In this document: positions 36,605 to 46,410 of the stretch, one piece after another
How positions within the stretch are numbered: position 1 is the stretch's first letter
Layout: the number at the start of each line of letters is the position of its first letter
Source: Bathymodiolus thermophilus thioautotrophic gill symbiont
GTDB lineage: Bacteria; Pseudomonadota; Gammaproteobacteria; PS1; Pseudothioglobaceae
DNA length: 64,000 nt
Assembly (NCBI RefSeq): GCF_003711265.1
Contig: NZ_CP024634.1
Coordinates: 1,178,001 to 1,242,000 of the forward strand
Direction of reading: 5' to 3'
Program-made: the position numbers and the translations under genes
Notes under the pieces: generated by a model
Told to the model about the DNA's origin: nothing
What the model saw: the letters and a program-made list of their open reading frames with translations, nothing else
Database searches by the model: none

Positions 36605-37069
36605 ATGCGCTGCCCATTTTGCCAATCTGATGACACCAAAGTTCTAGACACGCGTTTGATTGACGACGGTTCTCAGGTGCGTAGAAGGCGGGAATGCACG
36701 GCTTGTAATGAACGCTATTCAACCCGTGAAGTGGTTGATTTAAATCCACCAAGGTTGATTAAAAGTGACGATTCTCGTGAATCTTTTAGTGAAGAAAAAT
36801 TGCGTTTTGGTTTGCTCAAAGCCCTAGAAAAACGCCCTGTAACAACCGCACAAATAGAAACAGCCATTCAGCATATTCGGCATAAATTAATGACACAATC
36901 TGATCGAGAGGTGTCAACCAATAGGTTGGGGCGATGGGTGATGGAAGAATTAAAGGCGCTTGATGAAGTGGCATATATTCGTTTTGCCTCTGTTTATCGA
37001 CAATTTCAAGATGTGGAAGCCTTTCGCTTGGAGATAGACAAACTAATGGCAAAAAATGGCAAAAACTAA
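36605..37069 (+). CDS. nrdR: Transcriptional repressor NrdR
   Basis: The 154-residue protein has the N-terminal zinc ribbon ([15 protein letters not shown] and [12 protein letters not shown]) and an ATP-cone domain (~49-139). NrdR represses ribonucleotide reductase genes when dATP is bound. It lies between glyA and radA and overlaps radA by 14 bp, so the three are likely one transcript. No nrd genes are in the window. Confidence 0.95.
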   Translation: MRCPFCQSDDTKVLDTRLIDDGSQVRRRRECTACNERYSTREVVDLNPPRLIKSDDSRESFSEEKLRFGLLKALEKRPVTTAQIETAIQHIRHKLMTQSDREVSTNRLGRWVMEELKALDEVAYIRFASVYRQFQDVEAFRLEIDKLMAKNGKN

Positions 37070-38417
37070 ACTAGAGTTTGTTTGCAGAGCGTGTGGTGCG
37101 GCGCATCCTCAATGGGCAGGGCAATGCTTAGAATGTAAGGCTTGGAATACCTTGGAAGAGGTGGTGTTGTCGCAAATCGCCTCCTTAAAGCCAACTATCT
37201 TGCAAGACTTGCCACCTTCAAAAGTACAAAGACTCTCTGAGATTAAATCTGAGAGCAAACCCAGACTCACCACTGGACTCACAGAACTTGACCGCACCCT
37301 TGGCGGTGGCTTGGTTGATGGCTCTGTTGTTTTAATTGGTGGCGATCCGGGAATTGGCAAATCCACTTTGATTCTACAGGCTATGTCAGTTATTAATAAA
37401 AGCAACACGGCTTTATATGTAAGTGGCGAGGAATCTGCACAACAAGTGAGCGATAGAGCGGTGCGTTTGGGCATCAAAGAAGATATTTTGCTGTTGAACG
37501 AAACCCACCTTGAGAAAATCATCACATTTGCCAAAGAACTACAGCCCAAAGTTATTGTTATTGATTCCATTCAAACCATGGTTACTGACGGTTCAGCTTC
37601 TGCACCCGGTTCAGTTACCCAAGTGCGAGATTGTGCCGCACAGTTGACACAATATGCCAAGCATACCAATACTATTTTATTATTGATTGGACATGTGACC
37701 AAAGGCGGTGCATTGGCAGGGCCTAGAATTTTAGAACACATGGTTGATTGTGTGTTGTATTTTGAAGGCGATGCAGGCGGGCGTTATCGCATTATTCGTG
37801 CGGTTAAAAATCGCTTTGGTGCGGTCAATGAAATTAGCGTTTTTGCGATGCGGGAAACTGGCTTGCAACAAGTTGAAAACCCGTCAGCAATATTTTTGTC
37901 CAATCAAGCCAAACCCTCCCCCGGATCAATGGTAATGGTAACGCGTGAGGCGACCAGACCACTTATGATTGAAGTGCAAGCATTGGTTGACCAAGCGAAT
38001 GGTAATCCTAGGCGTGTCAGCGTAGGATTGGATCAAAATCGCCTAGCCTTGCAACTTGCCATCTTGCACAAACATGGCGGCATTGCTACTTTTGACCAAG
38101 ATGTGTTTGTGAATGTGGTCGGTGGTATTAAAGTGAATGAAACTGCCTCAGATTTGGTGGTAATGTTGACCATTATGTCAAGCTTGAGAGATAAAGTTAT
38201 CCCGAATAATTGGATTGCTTTTGGCGAAGTCGGCTTAACGGGTGAAGTTCGTCCTGTTTATAACGCCATTGAGCGCCTAGCAGAAGCGCAGAAGCACGGC
38301 TTTAAAATTGCCATTATTCCAAAGGCGAATACGCCTAAAAAATCTATCAAAGGCTTAAAAGTTGTTCCCGTTGAATACCTTTATCAGGCTTTGCAATATA
38401 TGTCTGAAAATACTTGA
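37056..38417 (+). CDS. radA: DNA repair protein RadA
   Basis: RadA, 453 residues, promotes branch migration in recombination. It has an N-terminal zinc finger ([18 protein letters not shown]), a RecA-like ATPase with Walker [12 protein letters not shown] (~89-99), the [10 protein letters not shown] motif (~249-258) and a C-terminal Lon-like domain ([12 protein letters not shown]). The start overlaps nrdR, suggesting translational coupling. Confidence 0.95.
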   Translation: MAKTKLEFVCRACGAAHPQWAGQCLECKAWNTLEEVVLSQIASLKPTILQDLPPSKVQRLSEIKSESKPRLTTGLTELDRTLGGGLVDGSVVLIGGDPGIGKSTLILQAMSVINKSNTALYVSGEESAQQVSDRAVRLGIKEDILLLNETHLEKIITFAKELQPKVIVIDSIQTMVTDGSASAPGSVTQVRDCAAQLTQYAKHTNTILLLIGHVTKGGALAGPRILEHMVDCVLYFEGDAGGRYRIIRAVKNRFGAVNEISVFAMRETGLQQVENPSAIFLSNQAKPSPGSMVMVTREATRPLMIEVQALVDQANGNPRRVSVGLDQNRLALQLAILHKHGGIATFDQDVFVNVVGGIKVNETASDLVVMLTIMSSLRDKVIPNNWIAFGEVGLTGEVRPVYNAIERLAEAQKHGFKIAIIPKANTPKKSIKGLKVVPVEYLYQALQYMSENT

Positions 38418-38418
38418 T

Positions 38419-38535
38419 GAGACTTTTGCACAACCACCCACTTGGTAATTTTTTAAACCCAGTCTTATCTCTGCCTTGACAAGGTTTAAGAAAATTACCA
38501 AGTGGGCAAAAATTGAATTTTGCCAATCATCCATT
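38419..38535. mobile_element. Degenerate MITE copy, damaged ends
   Basis: GAGACTTTTGCAC is followed by CACCCACTTGGTAATTTTTT, the core and GTGGGCAAAAATTGAATTTTG; the right terminal repeat is lost into AT-rich DNA. It lies 1 bp after radA and upstream of the FG-GAP gene. Confidence 0.7.
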
Positions 38536-38619
38536 TTTTTTAAATTCAAGTCTTTTAAGAAAAATATTCAAAGGTATAATTCCGTAAAAATAATAAAAAC
38601 AAAGTTAAAAGAGGAAAAT

Positions 38620-40962
38620 ATGAAAGACACTCAAGCGAAATCATCAACTGCAACACAACAAAATAAAGCACAAAAAATCACCAACCAGCTTAATGAAAAA
38701 ATACTTATTCTTGCCAAAGGAATCATAGCCTTTGTTGCGACTGTATCCATTGCAGTTGCTGCTAATACTGGCATCGTTACTTACAAAAAAATGCAAACGA
38801 CAGCGCCTAATGACGCAGTAACCATTATTGCCACTGATGTTGCAGGCAACACAACACAACAGACTGCTGTATCGGTGAAAACCTCTGTTGCAAAAGGCTT
38901 TATTATGAATGGTGAAAATGCTGGGGATTGGAGTGGCTTTTCAGTTTCCTCAGCAGGCGATGTTAATGGCGATGGCTTGGATGACTTGATTGTTGGCGCT
39001 TATTTTGCTAAAAGCGCAGCAGGTAAATCTTTCGTCGTGTTTGGTAAGGCTAACGGAGCCATTGTTAATTTATCAGCCATAGTCCTTGGCACAGGTGGCT
39101 TTGTTATTAATGGTGAAGATTCTGGGAGTCATAGTGGTCACTCAGTCTCCTCAGCAGGCGATGTTAATGGCGATGGCTTGGATGACTTGATTGTTGGTGC
39201 TTATCAAGCGGTTCCTGGTGGCAAAAACAAAGCAGGTGAATCTTATGTAGTATTTGGTAAAGCTGATGGAACTGCTGTTAATTTATCAACCATAGTCTCT
39301 GGTGCAGGCACAGGTGGTTTTGTTATTAATGGTGAGAGTGCTGAGGATTGGAGTGGCTTTTCAGTCTCCTCAGCAGGCGATGTCAATGGTGATGGCTTGG
39401 GTGACTTAATTGTTGGTGCTTATCAAGCAGCCCCTGGTGGTAAAAACAAAGCAGGTAAGTCTTATGTAGTATTTGGTAAAACTAATGGAACTGCTGTTAA
39501 TTTATCAGCCGTAGCCTCTGGTACAGGTGGCTTTGTTATGAATGGTGAGAGTGCTGGGGATTGGAGTGGCTTTTCAGTCTCCTCAGCAGGTGATGTCAAT
39601 GGCGATGGCTTAGGTGACTTGATTATTGGTGCTTATTTTGCTACTCCCGATGATAGAGCAGGTCAATCAGGTCAAGCAGGTAAAACTTATGTCGTGTTTG
39701 GCAAAGCTGATGGGACTGCTGTTAATTTATCAACCATAGCCTCTTCTCACACGGAAACAGGCTTTATTATTAATGGTGATAAAGCTGGGGATCGGAGTGG
39801 CTTTTCAGTCTCTTCAGCAGGTGATGTCAACGGTGATGGCTTGGATGATTTGATTCTTGGCACTTATTTTGCAGATCCTGATGGTAAAAAAATAAGTCAA
39901 GCTTTCGTCGTGTTTGGCACAGCTGATGGGAACGCTGTTATTTTATCAACGCCCATAATCTCTGGCCCAGGTGGCTTTGTTATTAATGGTGATAAAGCTG
40001 GGGATCGGAGTGGCGCCTCAGTCTCCTCAGCAGGCGATGTCAACGGTGATGGCTTGGATGATTTGATTGTTGGTGCTTATTACGATGGTGGAAGCCAAAC
40101 AGGCAAATCTTTCGTTGTGTTTGGTAAGACTGATGACGATGTTGTTAATTTATCAGCCATGGCTCTTAACACGGGTACAGGTGGCTTTGTTATTAATGGT
40201 GCGAATTCTGGGGATTGGAGTGGCGCCTCAGTCTCCTCAGCAGGCGATGTTAACGGCGATGGCTTGGATGATTTGATTGTTGGCGCTTATTTGGCAAACC
40301 CTGCTGATGGCAAAGGTTTGGCAGGTGAATCTTTCGTAATATTTGGCAAAACCGATACAAAAGCCGTTGATTTGGCAGATATTCGTGCTGGCAAAGGTGT
40401 TATTGCCCATGCCGTTGATTTTCAAGGTGATACTAAGGACAACACGCTAACAGGTACCTCTGCCGATGAGTTGTTTGTTGCTGGTTCAGGTAATGATGTT
40501 TTAACAGGTAATGGCGGCACCGATGTCTTTAATGCAGGCAAGGGTAACGATACTATTATTGTTAATGCGGATAACCTTGCTAAACTCTCCAGTAAGGTGC
40601 TTGGTAGCCTTTTGCTTGCTCGTGTCAATGGCGGTGGTAATACTGATACGCTGAAATTAGCAGGTACTGGTCTAAACCTAGATCTTACGCAAATAGCCAA
40701 TGGCCGCATTCAAGACATTGAGATTATTGATTTGACAGGTTCAGGTAATAATACTTTGACACTTAATTTGAATGATTTGCTGGATGTTTCCAGTGTAACC
40801 AATGTGCTTAAAGTTGTTGGTAATTCGGGTGATAAAGTTAAAGCAACTGGATTCAGCAAGTCAGGTACAAAGCATGCTGATGGCAAGACTTATGATGTGT
40901 ATGGCAATACCAAAGCGCCTACTGCAAAACTGTGGATAGAGCAGGGTTTAACGGTGATTTGA
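38620..40962 (+). CDS. Seven-repeat FG-GAP (integrin-alpha-like) surface protein with RTX-like C-terminus
   Basis: I start at 38620, which has GAGGAAA before the ATG; the frame open from 38476 runs through a MITE. The ~780-residue product has a hydrophobic segment (ILAKGIIAFVATVSIAVAANTG, ~27-48) that may be a membrane anchor or atypical signal. Seven FG-GAP repeats follow, each with S-V-S-S-A-G-DVNGDGL(D/G)DLI(V/I/L)G and a VVFGK end, enough for a complete seven-bladed beta-propeller with Ca-binding DxNxDG loops. After ~600 come RTX-like repeats (GSGNDVLTGNGGTDVFNAG) and a C-terminal domain ending AKLWIEQGLTVI, as in secreted calcium-dependent adhesins. A role in adhesion is inferred; no secretion genes are adjacent. 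Confidence 0.85.
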   Translation: MKDTQAKSSTATQQNKAQKITNQLNEKILILAKGIIAFVATVSIAVAANTGIVTYKKMQTTAPNDAVTIIATDVAGNTTQQTAVSVKTSVAKGFIMNGENAGDWSGFSVSSAGDVNGDGLDDLIVGAYFAKSAAGKSFVVFGKANGAIVNLSAIVLGTGGFVINGEDSGSHSGHSVSSAGDVNGDGLDDLIVGAYQAVPGGKNKAGESYVVFGKADGTAVNLSTIVSGAGTGGFVINGESAEDWSGFSVSSAGDVNGDGLGDLIVGAYQAAPGGKNKAGKSYVVFGKTNGTAVNLSAVASGTGGFVMNGESAGDWSGFSVSSAGDVNGDGLGDLIIGAYFATPDDRAGQSGQAGKTYVVFGKADGTAVNLSTIASSHTETGFIINGDKAGDRSGFSVSSAGDVNGDGLDDLILGTYFADPDGKKISQAFVVFGTADGNAVILSTPIISGPGGFVINGDKAGDRSGASVSSAGDVNGDGLDDLIVGAYYDGGSQTGKSFVVFGKTDDDVVNLSAMALNTGTGGFVINGANSGDWSGASVSSAGDVNGDGLDDLIVGAYLANPADGKGLAGESFVIFGKTDTKAVDLADIRAGKGVIAHAVDFQGDTKDNTLTGTSADELFVAGSGNDVLTGNGGTDVFNAGKGNDTIIVNADNLAKLSSKVLGSLLLARVNGGGNTDTLKLAGTGLNLDLTQIANGRIQDIEIIDLTGSGNNTLTLNLNDLLDVSSVTNVLKVVGNSGDKVKATGFSKSGTKHADGKTYDVYGNTKAPTAKLWIEQGLTVI
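38900..40345 (+). repeat. Seven tandem FG-GAP coding repeats
   Basis: The start GGCTTTRTTATKAATGGTG recurs near 38900, 39099, 39314, 39529, 39760, 39973 and 40180, giving units of about 199-231 bp that share long identical stretches such as TCCTCAGCAGGCGATGT. Similarity between units implies recent duplication or gene conversion. Confidence 0.9.
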
Positions 40963-41276
40963 CAACCGTTCTATTGTTTTGTACCTAACTAAAAGGCAAG
41001 ACTTGGTGTAATGAGTGATTTTTTTTAAACCTTTTTCGGGCGGTTGCAAATCGTTCCCTACGGTTGGGCGTCGTTAGAAAAATTGTCAAGTGGATGAAAG
41101 TAGATACTTGATAACTACCCATCTTTGCACAAAAATCCAATAAGCACCTTTAGGTATATTTAGCACCTATTTTCAATTACCCATATTATTCTTTAAGGCG
41201 AATTTAACCTATAGGTGTAACGCTTTCGCTTAAAAATAGCCCTTGCTAACCATTCGTATTGATGCAAAGATTTAAT
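40963..41276. other. Gene-free stretch with degenerate MITE debris
   Basis: No supported gene is seen. Around 41075-41135 the text GTCAAGTGGATGAAAGTAGATACTTGATAACTACCCATCTTTGCAC resembles, in broken form, the left half of the GAGACC element. The rest is unrecognised AT-rich DNA between the FG-GAP gene and tRNA-His. Confidence 0.5.
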
Positions 41277-41280
41277 GCCA

Positions 41281-41315
41281 AAAAAAAGCTTGTATTGCTA
41301 CAAGCTTTTTTAAGA
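41281..41315 (-). terminator. Rho-independent terminator after tRNA-His
   Basis: AAAAAAAGCTTGTA-TTGC-TACAAGCTTTTTT is a strong hairpin with A and T tracts, directly downstream of the minus-strand tRNA-His. Confidence 0.85.
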
Positions 41316-41321
41316 TAAATG

Positions 41322-41398
41322 TGGGGCGAGAAACGGGTCTTGAACCCGCGACAACCGGAATCACAATCCGGGGCTCTACCAACTGAGCTATTCCCGCC
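41322..41398 (-). tRNA. tRNA-His (anticodon GTG)
   Basis: On the minus strand the gene reads GGCGGGAATAGCTCAG... with anticodon loop TTGTGAT and encoded CCA. The acceptor pairs GCGGGAA with TTCTCGC. The extra 5' G (position -1) faces C73, the identity mark of tRNA-His. Confidence 0.97.
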
Positions 41399-41588
41399 AT
41401 AAACTGCATAACACAATCTGTATTTAAAAGTGTTTTTACACACTTATAGCCAGATTGGCTAAAAACAATAGGCGTATTTTAACCACAACGGCTAAGGGTT
41501 TGTAAAAGATTTAAAGTTTTTTAGGAAAATAATCGGTGTTTACCTTTTTCAATTGAAATTTTTACCAAGTGAGACCCCTGTATTTAAA

Positions 41589-41749
41589 GAGACCTTTGCA
41601 TAAATATGAATAATCATCAAGAATCCATTTTTCACCCACTTGGTAATTTTTTAAACCCAGTCTTAACTCTGCTAGGACAAGGTTTAAGAAAATCATTCAT
41701 TGGGCAAAAAATGAATTTTGCTAATCATTCATATTTATGTAAAGGTCTC
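41589..41749. mobile_element. MITE-like palindromic element, full copy
   Basis: GAGACCTTTGCATAAATATG to CATATTTATGTAAAGGTCTC, with flanks TTAAA / TTAAG (4 of 5 identical). It lies 18 bp beyond the DUF3108 gene stop, between it and tRNA-His. The remaining 41399-41588 holds no gene. Confidence 0.85.
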
Positions 41750-41766
41750 TTAAGGTAATTGCTGGG

Positions 41767-42351
41767 CTAATAGTGCAGAGTATTTAAGCGATAAGTAATT
41801 TTTTTGCGACGAATAAGCGTAGGGATGTAGTGCTTACTTCTGGAAAAATAAACTTCTAAATTTCCTTCTGAACTGACGATTTTAATGAGATTGTTATCGT
41901 TATTATGTACCTGTTGATAATGTTTTTTGACAACTTTTTTGCCGTCGTTTAACAAGAAATAAAAATCTTTTTTATTTGGGTTCTTTTCTAAGGCGTTGCT
42001 AATGGCCAAAGTTTGATTAAGCGGATCAACTTGAGTGTTGTCTAGGCGGATATCAATGTCTTTTTTTATATCATCACCATCACGCTCAAAGTTTTGATAA
42101 TGCTGTGAGTGTATGCCAAATTGATTGATGGTAAAAACAGATTTTGAACGAATTTGATAGTCTTTGATTAGAGCAGCAAGCCCCTGAGTTTCTGCTTCTA
42201 AGGTATAGGTATAAACGCCGTTTACTTTATGTAGGGCAATATTCACTTCGGCAATCTCAAAATCTAACATTGATAGCGTATAAGTTGCCGTGTGTGGCTT
42301 GAGCGCTAGCACCGAAGTAGAAAGAAGCAGGAATAAGATAAAAAAATTCAT
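41767..42351 (-). CDS. DUF3108 domain protein, secreted
   Basis: I choose the ATG at 42351, giving 194 residues with a signal peptide (MNFFILFLLLSTSVLALKP). The DUF3108 pattern follows: HTATYTLSMLDFEIAEV, LEAETQGLAALIKDYQIRSKS and the C-terminal PTLIRRKKITYRL. The family is periplasmic and its function is not known. The frame also stays open through the adjacent MITE up to 42498, but that extension encodes element sequence and would hide the signal peptide. The MITE ends 3 bp from the start codon, so any native promoter was displaced. Confidence 0.82.
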   Translation of the reverse strand: MNFFILFLLLSTSVLALKPHTATYTLSMLDFEIAEVNIALHKVNGVYTYTLEAETQGLAALIKDYQIRSKSVFTINQFGIHSQHYQNFERDGDDIKKDIDIRLDNTQVDPLNQTLAISNALEKNPNKKDFYFLLNDGKKVVKKHYQQVHNNDNNLIKIVSSEGNLEVYFSRSKHYIPTLIRRKKITYRLNTLHY

Positions 42352-42354
42352 TGT

Positions 42355-42515
42355 GAGACCTTTGCATAAATATGGATGATTAGCAAAATTCAATTTTTGC
42401 CCAATGGGTGATTTTCTTAAACCTTGTCCTAGCAGGGCTAAGGCTGGGTTTAAAAAATTACCAAGTGGGTGAAACGAGGATTCTTGATGATTATTCATAT
42501 TTATGCAAAGGTCTC
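42355..42515. mobile_element. MITE-like palindromic element flush with a start codon
   Basis: This full copy is flanked by perfect ATTGT repeats (42350-42354 and 42516-42520). The left repeat overlaps the start codon of the minus-strand DUF3108 gene. Confidence 0.9.
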
Positions 42516-42627
42516 ATTGTAAATAAAGTGCTTTTTTCAAAGGCGTGAAATATACCCTTGTTTTGGCAAAAAGATATATAAATTTAGTCAACAACATCCC
42601 TTTTTAAGCGTTTAAAATTGTCAATAT

Positions 42628-43419
42628 ATGGATTTCATTCAAACAATTATTTTAGCAATAGTGCAGGGCGTTAGCGAATTCTTGCCGATTTCATCATCTG
42701 CACACTTGATTCTTGTGCCTAAATTGGGTGATTGGGTTGATCAGGGTTTGGCATTTGATGTGGTGTTGCATTTAGGCACACTTAGCGCAGTTATTTTTTA
42801 TTATCGTCACAGTATTGGTGAAATTATTGTTGCGTTTTTTAGTAAAAATCCCAATGCAGATGTTAATGCAAAACTTGGTTGGGGGGTGATTATTGCCACC
42901 ATTCCTGTGGGCATTGCGGGTTTGTTGTTTAAAGGGGTGATAGAAGACAATTTACGCAGTCCTGAAGTTATTGCCTATGCCACTTTGTTGTTTGGGCTGT
43001 TACTTGGTTTGGCTGATTATTTAAACCGTAAGCGGGGTACTTTTAAGACAGATATTGGTTGGCTTGATATGCTTATTATTGGAATTTTTCAAGCATTGGC
43101 ACTTATTCCGGGTACCTCAAGAAGTGGTATAACCATTACTGCTGCTTTGTTATTGGGGTTTGGTTATAAACTTGCTTTGAAGTTTTCTTTTTTGCTCTCA
43201 ATTCCCGTTATTGTGCTTTCCTCACTGCTTATTTTTGTAGATTTGTATCAAACGCCAGAGCCAGTTAATTGGATATTCCTTGCAACTGGGTTTTCAACTG
43301 CGGGAATTTTTGCCTATTTGACACTCTATTTTTTTATCAAATCGTTAGAAAAAATAAGCATGTTGCCATTTGTTGCCTATCGAATTATTTTAGCCGCAGT
43401 TTTATTGGCTTTTTTCTAA
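42628..43419 (+). CDS. uppP: Undecaprenyl-diphosphatase
   Basis: UppP (BacA), 263 residues, recycles the lipid carrier for peptidoglycan and O-antigen. Both catalytic signatures are present: GVSEFLPISSSAHLIL (~15-30) and IPGTSRSGITITAALLLG (~160-177), among seven or eight membrane helices. Its end overlaps the convergent eptA-like gene by 4 bp. Confidence 0.95.
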   Translation: MDFIQTIILAIVQGVSEFLPISSSAHLILVPKLGDWVDQGLAFDVVLHLGTLSAVIFYYRHSIGEIIVAFFSKNPNADVNAKLGWGVIIATIPVGIAGLLFKGVIEDNLRSPEVIAYATLLFGLLLGLADYLNRKRGTFKTDIGWLDMLIIGIFQALALIPGTSRSGITITAALLLGFGYKLALKFSFLLSIPVIVLSSLLIFVDLYQTPEPVNWIFLATGFSTAGIFAYLTLYFFIKSLEKISMLPFVAYRIILAAVLLAFF

Positions 43420-44939
43420 CGAAAAAGGTCTAACGCTTTATTGTAAACCTTAGTTTCAACGCCAAATAACCCTAATAAGGAATGCGAAATATTGTCATGT
43501 GACAAGGCTTGATCAACATTACCTGATTTTTTATTACTAAACCAAGCCAGCATCGGCACATGGGTTTGCGCTTTAGGGGCAATAACATAAGGCAATCCAT
43601 GTAAATAAACCCCTTTCTCACCCAGTGATTCGCCGTGATCTGAAGCGTAGAAGACAAAACTATCGGGATAATTTTTCTTCATCAATTGAATGGCACTATC
43701 AATTAAATAATCGGTGTATAAAACACTATTGTCATACGCATTATCCACCTCTATATGGGTACATTTTTCAGGTGTATTTTTACAAGTGGGGGTAAACTTT
43801 TCAAAAGCCTGAGGATAGCGCTTATAGTATCTGGGGCCGTGAGAACCAAGGGAATGTAAGACTATCAATACATCAGATTGTTGCTTATCAATATAGCGCT
43901 TTAAATTATCAAGCATAGCAATATCAAGTTTATCTTGATAAAATATATTCTCATTTTCGATTCGGTTGCAAACCCCTTTGCAACTAGAATTATTGTCTAG
44001 CCAAAAAACCTTAACACCAGCCTTTTGCAAAATATCCAGTGCATTAGATTGATTGCCAGCTTTTTTCGGTGAGTAATCACGCTTGCCTAATAGTGAAAAC
44101 ATACAAGGCACAGAATAAGCCGTAGAAGTCCCACATGAAGCGACATTGCTAAAGTTCATTAGTGTGCGTTTTTCCAGTAGGGGGTTGGTTAATTTGTGGT
44201 AACCATTTAGTGAAAAACGATCTGCTCTTGCTGTTTCTCCAACGATAAAGATGCCTACGGTTTTTTTCTTATTGTTATTGCGGATAATAGCATCACTGCC
44301 AATCACTTTAAAGTCTTTTGTATCAAACATATCCTCAACATAAGAATACCCCGATTTAACCAAAAACAGCGGATTGATAAAATAACGCAAATCCCGATTT
44401 TCCCGACCAAAATAAGTAACATATTTCATATTAGCCCAAATCAAAATAATTGCAATAACAACAACAGCCAGCGTTGTTAAAATCCTGTTTTTACTTTCAA
44501 TTAAGAAAGAGTGGCGTTTGATTTTAGCCATCCACAACAGTGTAATCGGCACAAAAGCAAAAATGCTAACATGCACTACCAGCGGCACAGACAACAATTC
44601 CTGTGCTTCTTTGGTATTTTGCTCTTTAATATTATCAACAATATTGGTTAACATAAATTGATCAAACACCACGCCAAGTTCTGCAAAATAACCAATAATG
44701 GCGCTGATTATTAGCACAATAGACAAAAATATTTTTAGCATATATTTATTGCTAAACAAGACCAATATTAAGTAAGTCAATACAAACATTGACGCCAAAA
44801 ACCCCCAGAAAAATCCAAATCCAGAGGCTTCGAAAAAATCTATACGCTGGAATAACTTACCCCAAAATACCAAATTGTCGAAAACAACAATAAACCCACA
44901 CACCAAGAGTAACAAACGATTAACAGATATTTTTAGCAT
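43416..44939 (-). CDS. Phosphoethanolamine transferase, EptA-like
   Basis: This 507-residue inner-membrane enzyme has five N-terminal helices (to ~175) and a periplasmic sulfatase-fold domain. The catalytic threonine lies in GETARADRFSLNGYH (~233-247); YASDHGESLGEKGVYLHG gives metal ligands, and several cysteine pairs (ASCGTS, SCKGVCNR, CKNTPEKC) match the disulfides of EptA-type enzymes. It probably adds phosphoethanolamine to lipid A or LPS core. It follows lptG by 4 bp, so LPS export and modification are linked. Confidence 0.85.
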   Translation of the reverse strand: MLKISVNRLLLLVCGFIVVFDNLVFWGKLFQRIDFFEASGFGFFWGFLASMFVLTYLILVLFSNKYMLKIFLSIVLIISAIIGYFAELGVVFDQFMLTNIVDNIKEQNTKEAQELLSVPLVVHVSIFAFVPITLLWMAKIKRHSFLIESKNRILTTLAVVVIAIILIWANMKYVTYFGRENRDLRYFINPLFLVKSGYSYVEDMFDTKDFKVIGSDAIIRNNNKKKTVGIFIVGETARADRFSLNGYHKLTNPLLEKRTLMNFSNVASCGTSTAYSVPCMFSLLGKRDYSPKKAGNQSNALDILQKAGVKVFWLDNNSSCKGVCNRIENENIFYQDKLDIAMLDNLKRYIDKQQSDVLIVLHSLGSHGPRYYKRYPQAFEKFTPTCKNTPEKCTHIEVDNAYDNSVLYTDYLIDSAIQLMKKNYPDSFVFYASDHGESLGEKGVYLHGLPYVIAPKAQTHVPMLAWFSNKKSGNVDQALSHDNISHSLLGLFGVETKVYNKALDLFR

Positions 44940-44943
44940 AATA

Positions 44944-46029
44944 TTATATTTCCAAAGATTTTTTTCTTAACAAGAAAAAGGCAATCATTAAGACCACTAA
45001 TGCGGGTGCAAAGGCACCAAAAAAAGGGTCGTAGTTAAAGCGCAACGACACCACGCCACCAATGCGTGATGACAATTCAAAGAGTAAACTGACAACCATG
45101 CCTAAAAATATTTTCTTACCCAAAGTTGAATCTCTTAACGAGCCAAAGATAAACAACATGGACAACATTAACATTGCCACCAAAGTTACCGGTTTACTAG
45201 TGCGCTTATACAATTCCGTTGCAAAATCTTCAGAGGTGAGATTGTTGCTGCTTAAGAATGATATGTGCTTATATAGCGCTATCATAGATAACATTTGAGG
45301 CTCTTTTTTTAAGTTATTGATTAAACTTTGGTTAAAAGATACTTTGGCATTATATTGCTGATAATCCTTAGACTGAATGTCAGTAAATTTCCCAGTTTGT
45401 TTTAGTTGGTGGCGTGTTGTCTCCTCAAAATTTAATTGATTGCCGTCAAATACCGCCTTATCTGAATACATCACCGCATCTAATTGATGCTCTTTGTTTA
45501 ATCGCATTAAAGTGATTTTCTTAAACACACTACCATCAAAGTTCTTTTTAACATTGATAATGGCATTGCCATCTTTCAACCAAAAACCTTGTTGACTTGC
45601 TGTAGAAATATTGCGCCCCAACGCCTTGGAACGATACAATTCAGCATATTTTGTCGTTACTGGCGCAACAAATTCACCCAATAATATTGTTATCAACATA
45701 AACAATAAGGCAGCAATCACCACCTTTTGTGCAATTTTCATAATAGAAATACCGCCACTTCTAACAACAATCAATTGCGCAGTTGTCGCCAAATGCCCCA
45801 ATCCCAACAAGCAACCCAACAAAATAATTACCGAAGAATGTGCGTAAATCACCGATGGCAAATCAGCAACCACATAAATTATTGCCGATAACAGAGTGTA
45901 GTCTTGCCGTCCAATCAAATCCACTTCATTAATAAAATTAAAAAGCGCATAAACACCTGCCCAAATAACCATGACACCTAAAGTGTAAAAGAGCAATGTT
46001 TTGGCAATATAACGATCTAGGATTTTCAT
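44944..46029 (-). CDS. lptG: LPS export permease LptG
   Basis: The 361-residue protein has the LptF/LptG layout: N-terminal helices, a periplasmic beta-jellyroll region (QGFWLKDGNAIINVKK typical of LptG), and C-terminal helices. With LptF, LptB and LptC it extracts LPS from the inner membrane. lptF, normally directly upstream, is not here; upstream is intergenic sequence and the divergent porin. Confidence 0.88.
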   Translation of the reverse strand: MKILDRYIAKTLLFYTLGVMVIWAGVYALFNFINEVDLIGRQDYTLLSAIIYVVADLPSVIYAHSSVIILLGCLLGLGHLATTAQLIVVRSGGISIMKIAQKVVIAALLFMLITILLGEFVAPVTTKYAELYRSKALGRNISTASQQGFWLKDGNAIINVKKNFDGSVFKKITLMRLNKEHQLDAVMYSDKAVFDGNQLNFEETTRHQLKQTGKFTDIQSKDYQQYNAKVSFNQSLINNLKKEPQMLSMIALYKHISFLSSNNLTSEDFATELYKRTSKPVTLVAMLMLSMLFIFGSLRDSTLGKKIFLGMVVSLLFELSSRIGGVVSLRFNYDPFFGAFAPALVVLMIAFFLLRKKSLEI

Positions 46030-46291
46030 GGAGGCAATTTTATCATTGCCTTAACCGATAAATAAAATAAATGTTGTGAAACACACCAGCAGCTTTTTAA
46101 TGGGCAATGGTATATTTATTCAATGACAGCACACAGGTTATTGGCTTCACAATGGGAATAAACAATAAAGTGGTTATTTTGCAACAAAATTTAAATCGTT
46201 TACACCAAAGGGTTTGGCGAGGAATCTTAGGGTATCTTAATTTAGATTGTGGTATAAAAACTATTTTTTGTCGTTTTTTTACAAAAAATGA
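46030..46291. other. Intergenic stretch without a supported gene
   Basis: Short frames on both strands (for example 46107-46295) have no ribosome site or recognisable similarity. The stretch separates divergent lptG and porin genes and probably carries their regulatory DNA. Confidence 0.45.
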
Positions 46292-46319
46292 TTGACTTTT
46301 GAGTAGGTACTCGTATAAT
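46292..46319 (+). promoter_or_regulatory. Predicted sigma-70 promoter of the porin gene
   Basis: TTGACT (46292-46297), a 16-bp spacer and TATAAT (46314-46319) are near consensus. The ~90-bp leader before the porin ATG ends with TTTGGAGA as ribosome site. Confidence 0.75.
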
Positions 46320-46410
46320 AGTTGATATCTTGAATGCAGATTCAAGAAAAAGCGTTAGAATTTGTTTTATATCTATTCTAATATAATTATAATTTTTTGG
46401 AGATTTCATA

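Noticed and set aside
46107..46295. Small open frame upstream of the porin
   Set aside because: No ribosome site, no recognisable similarity, and a competing frame on the other strand; it overlaps the porin promoter.
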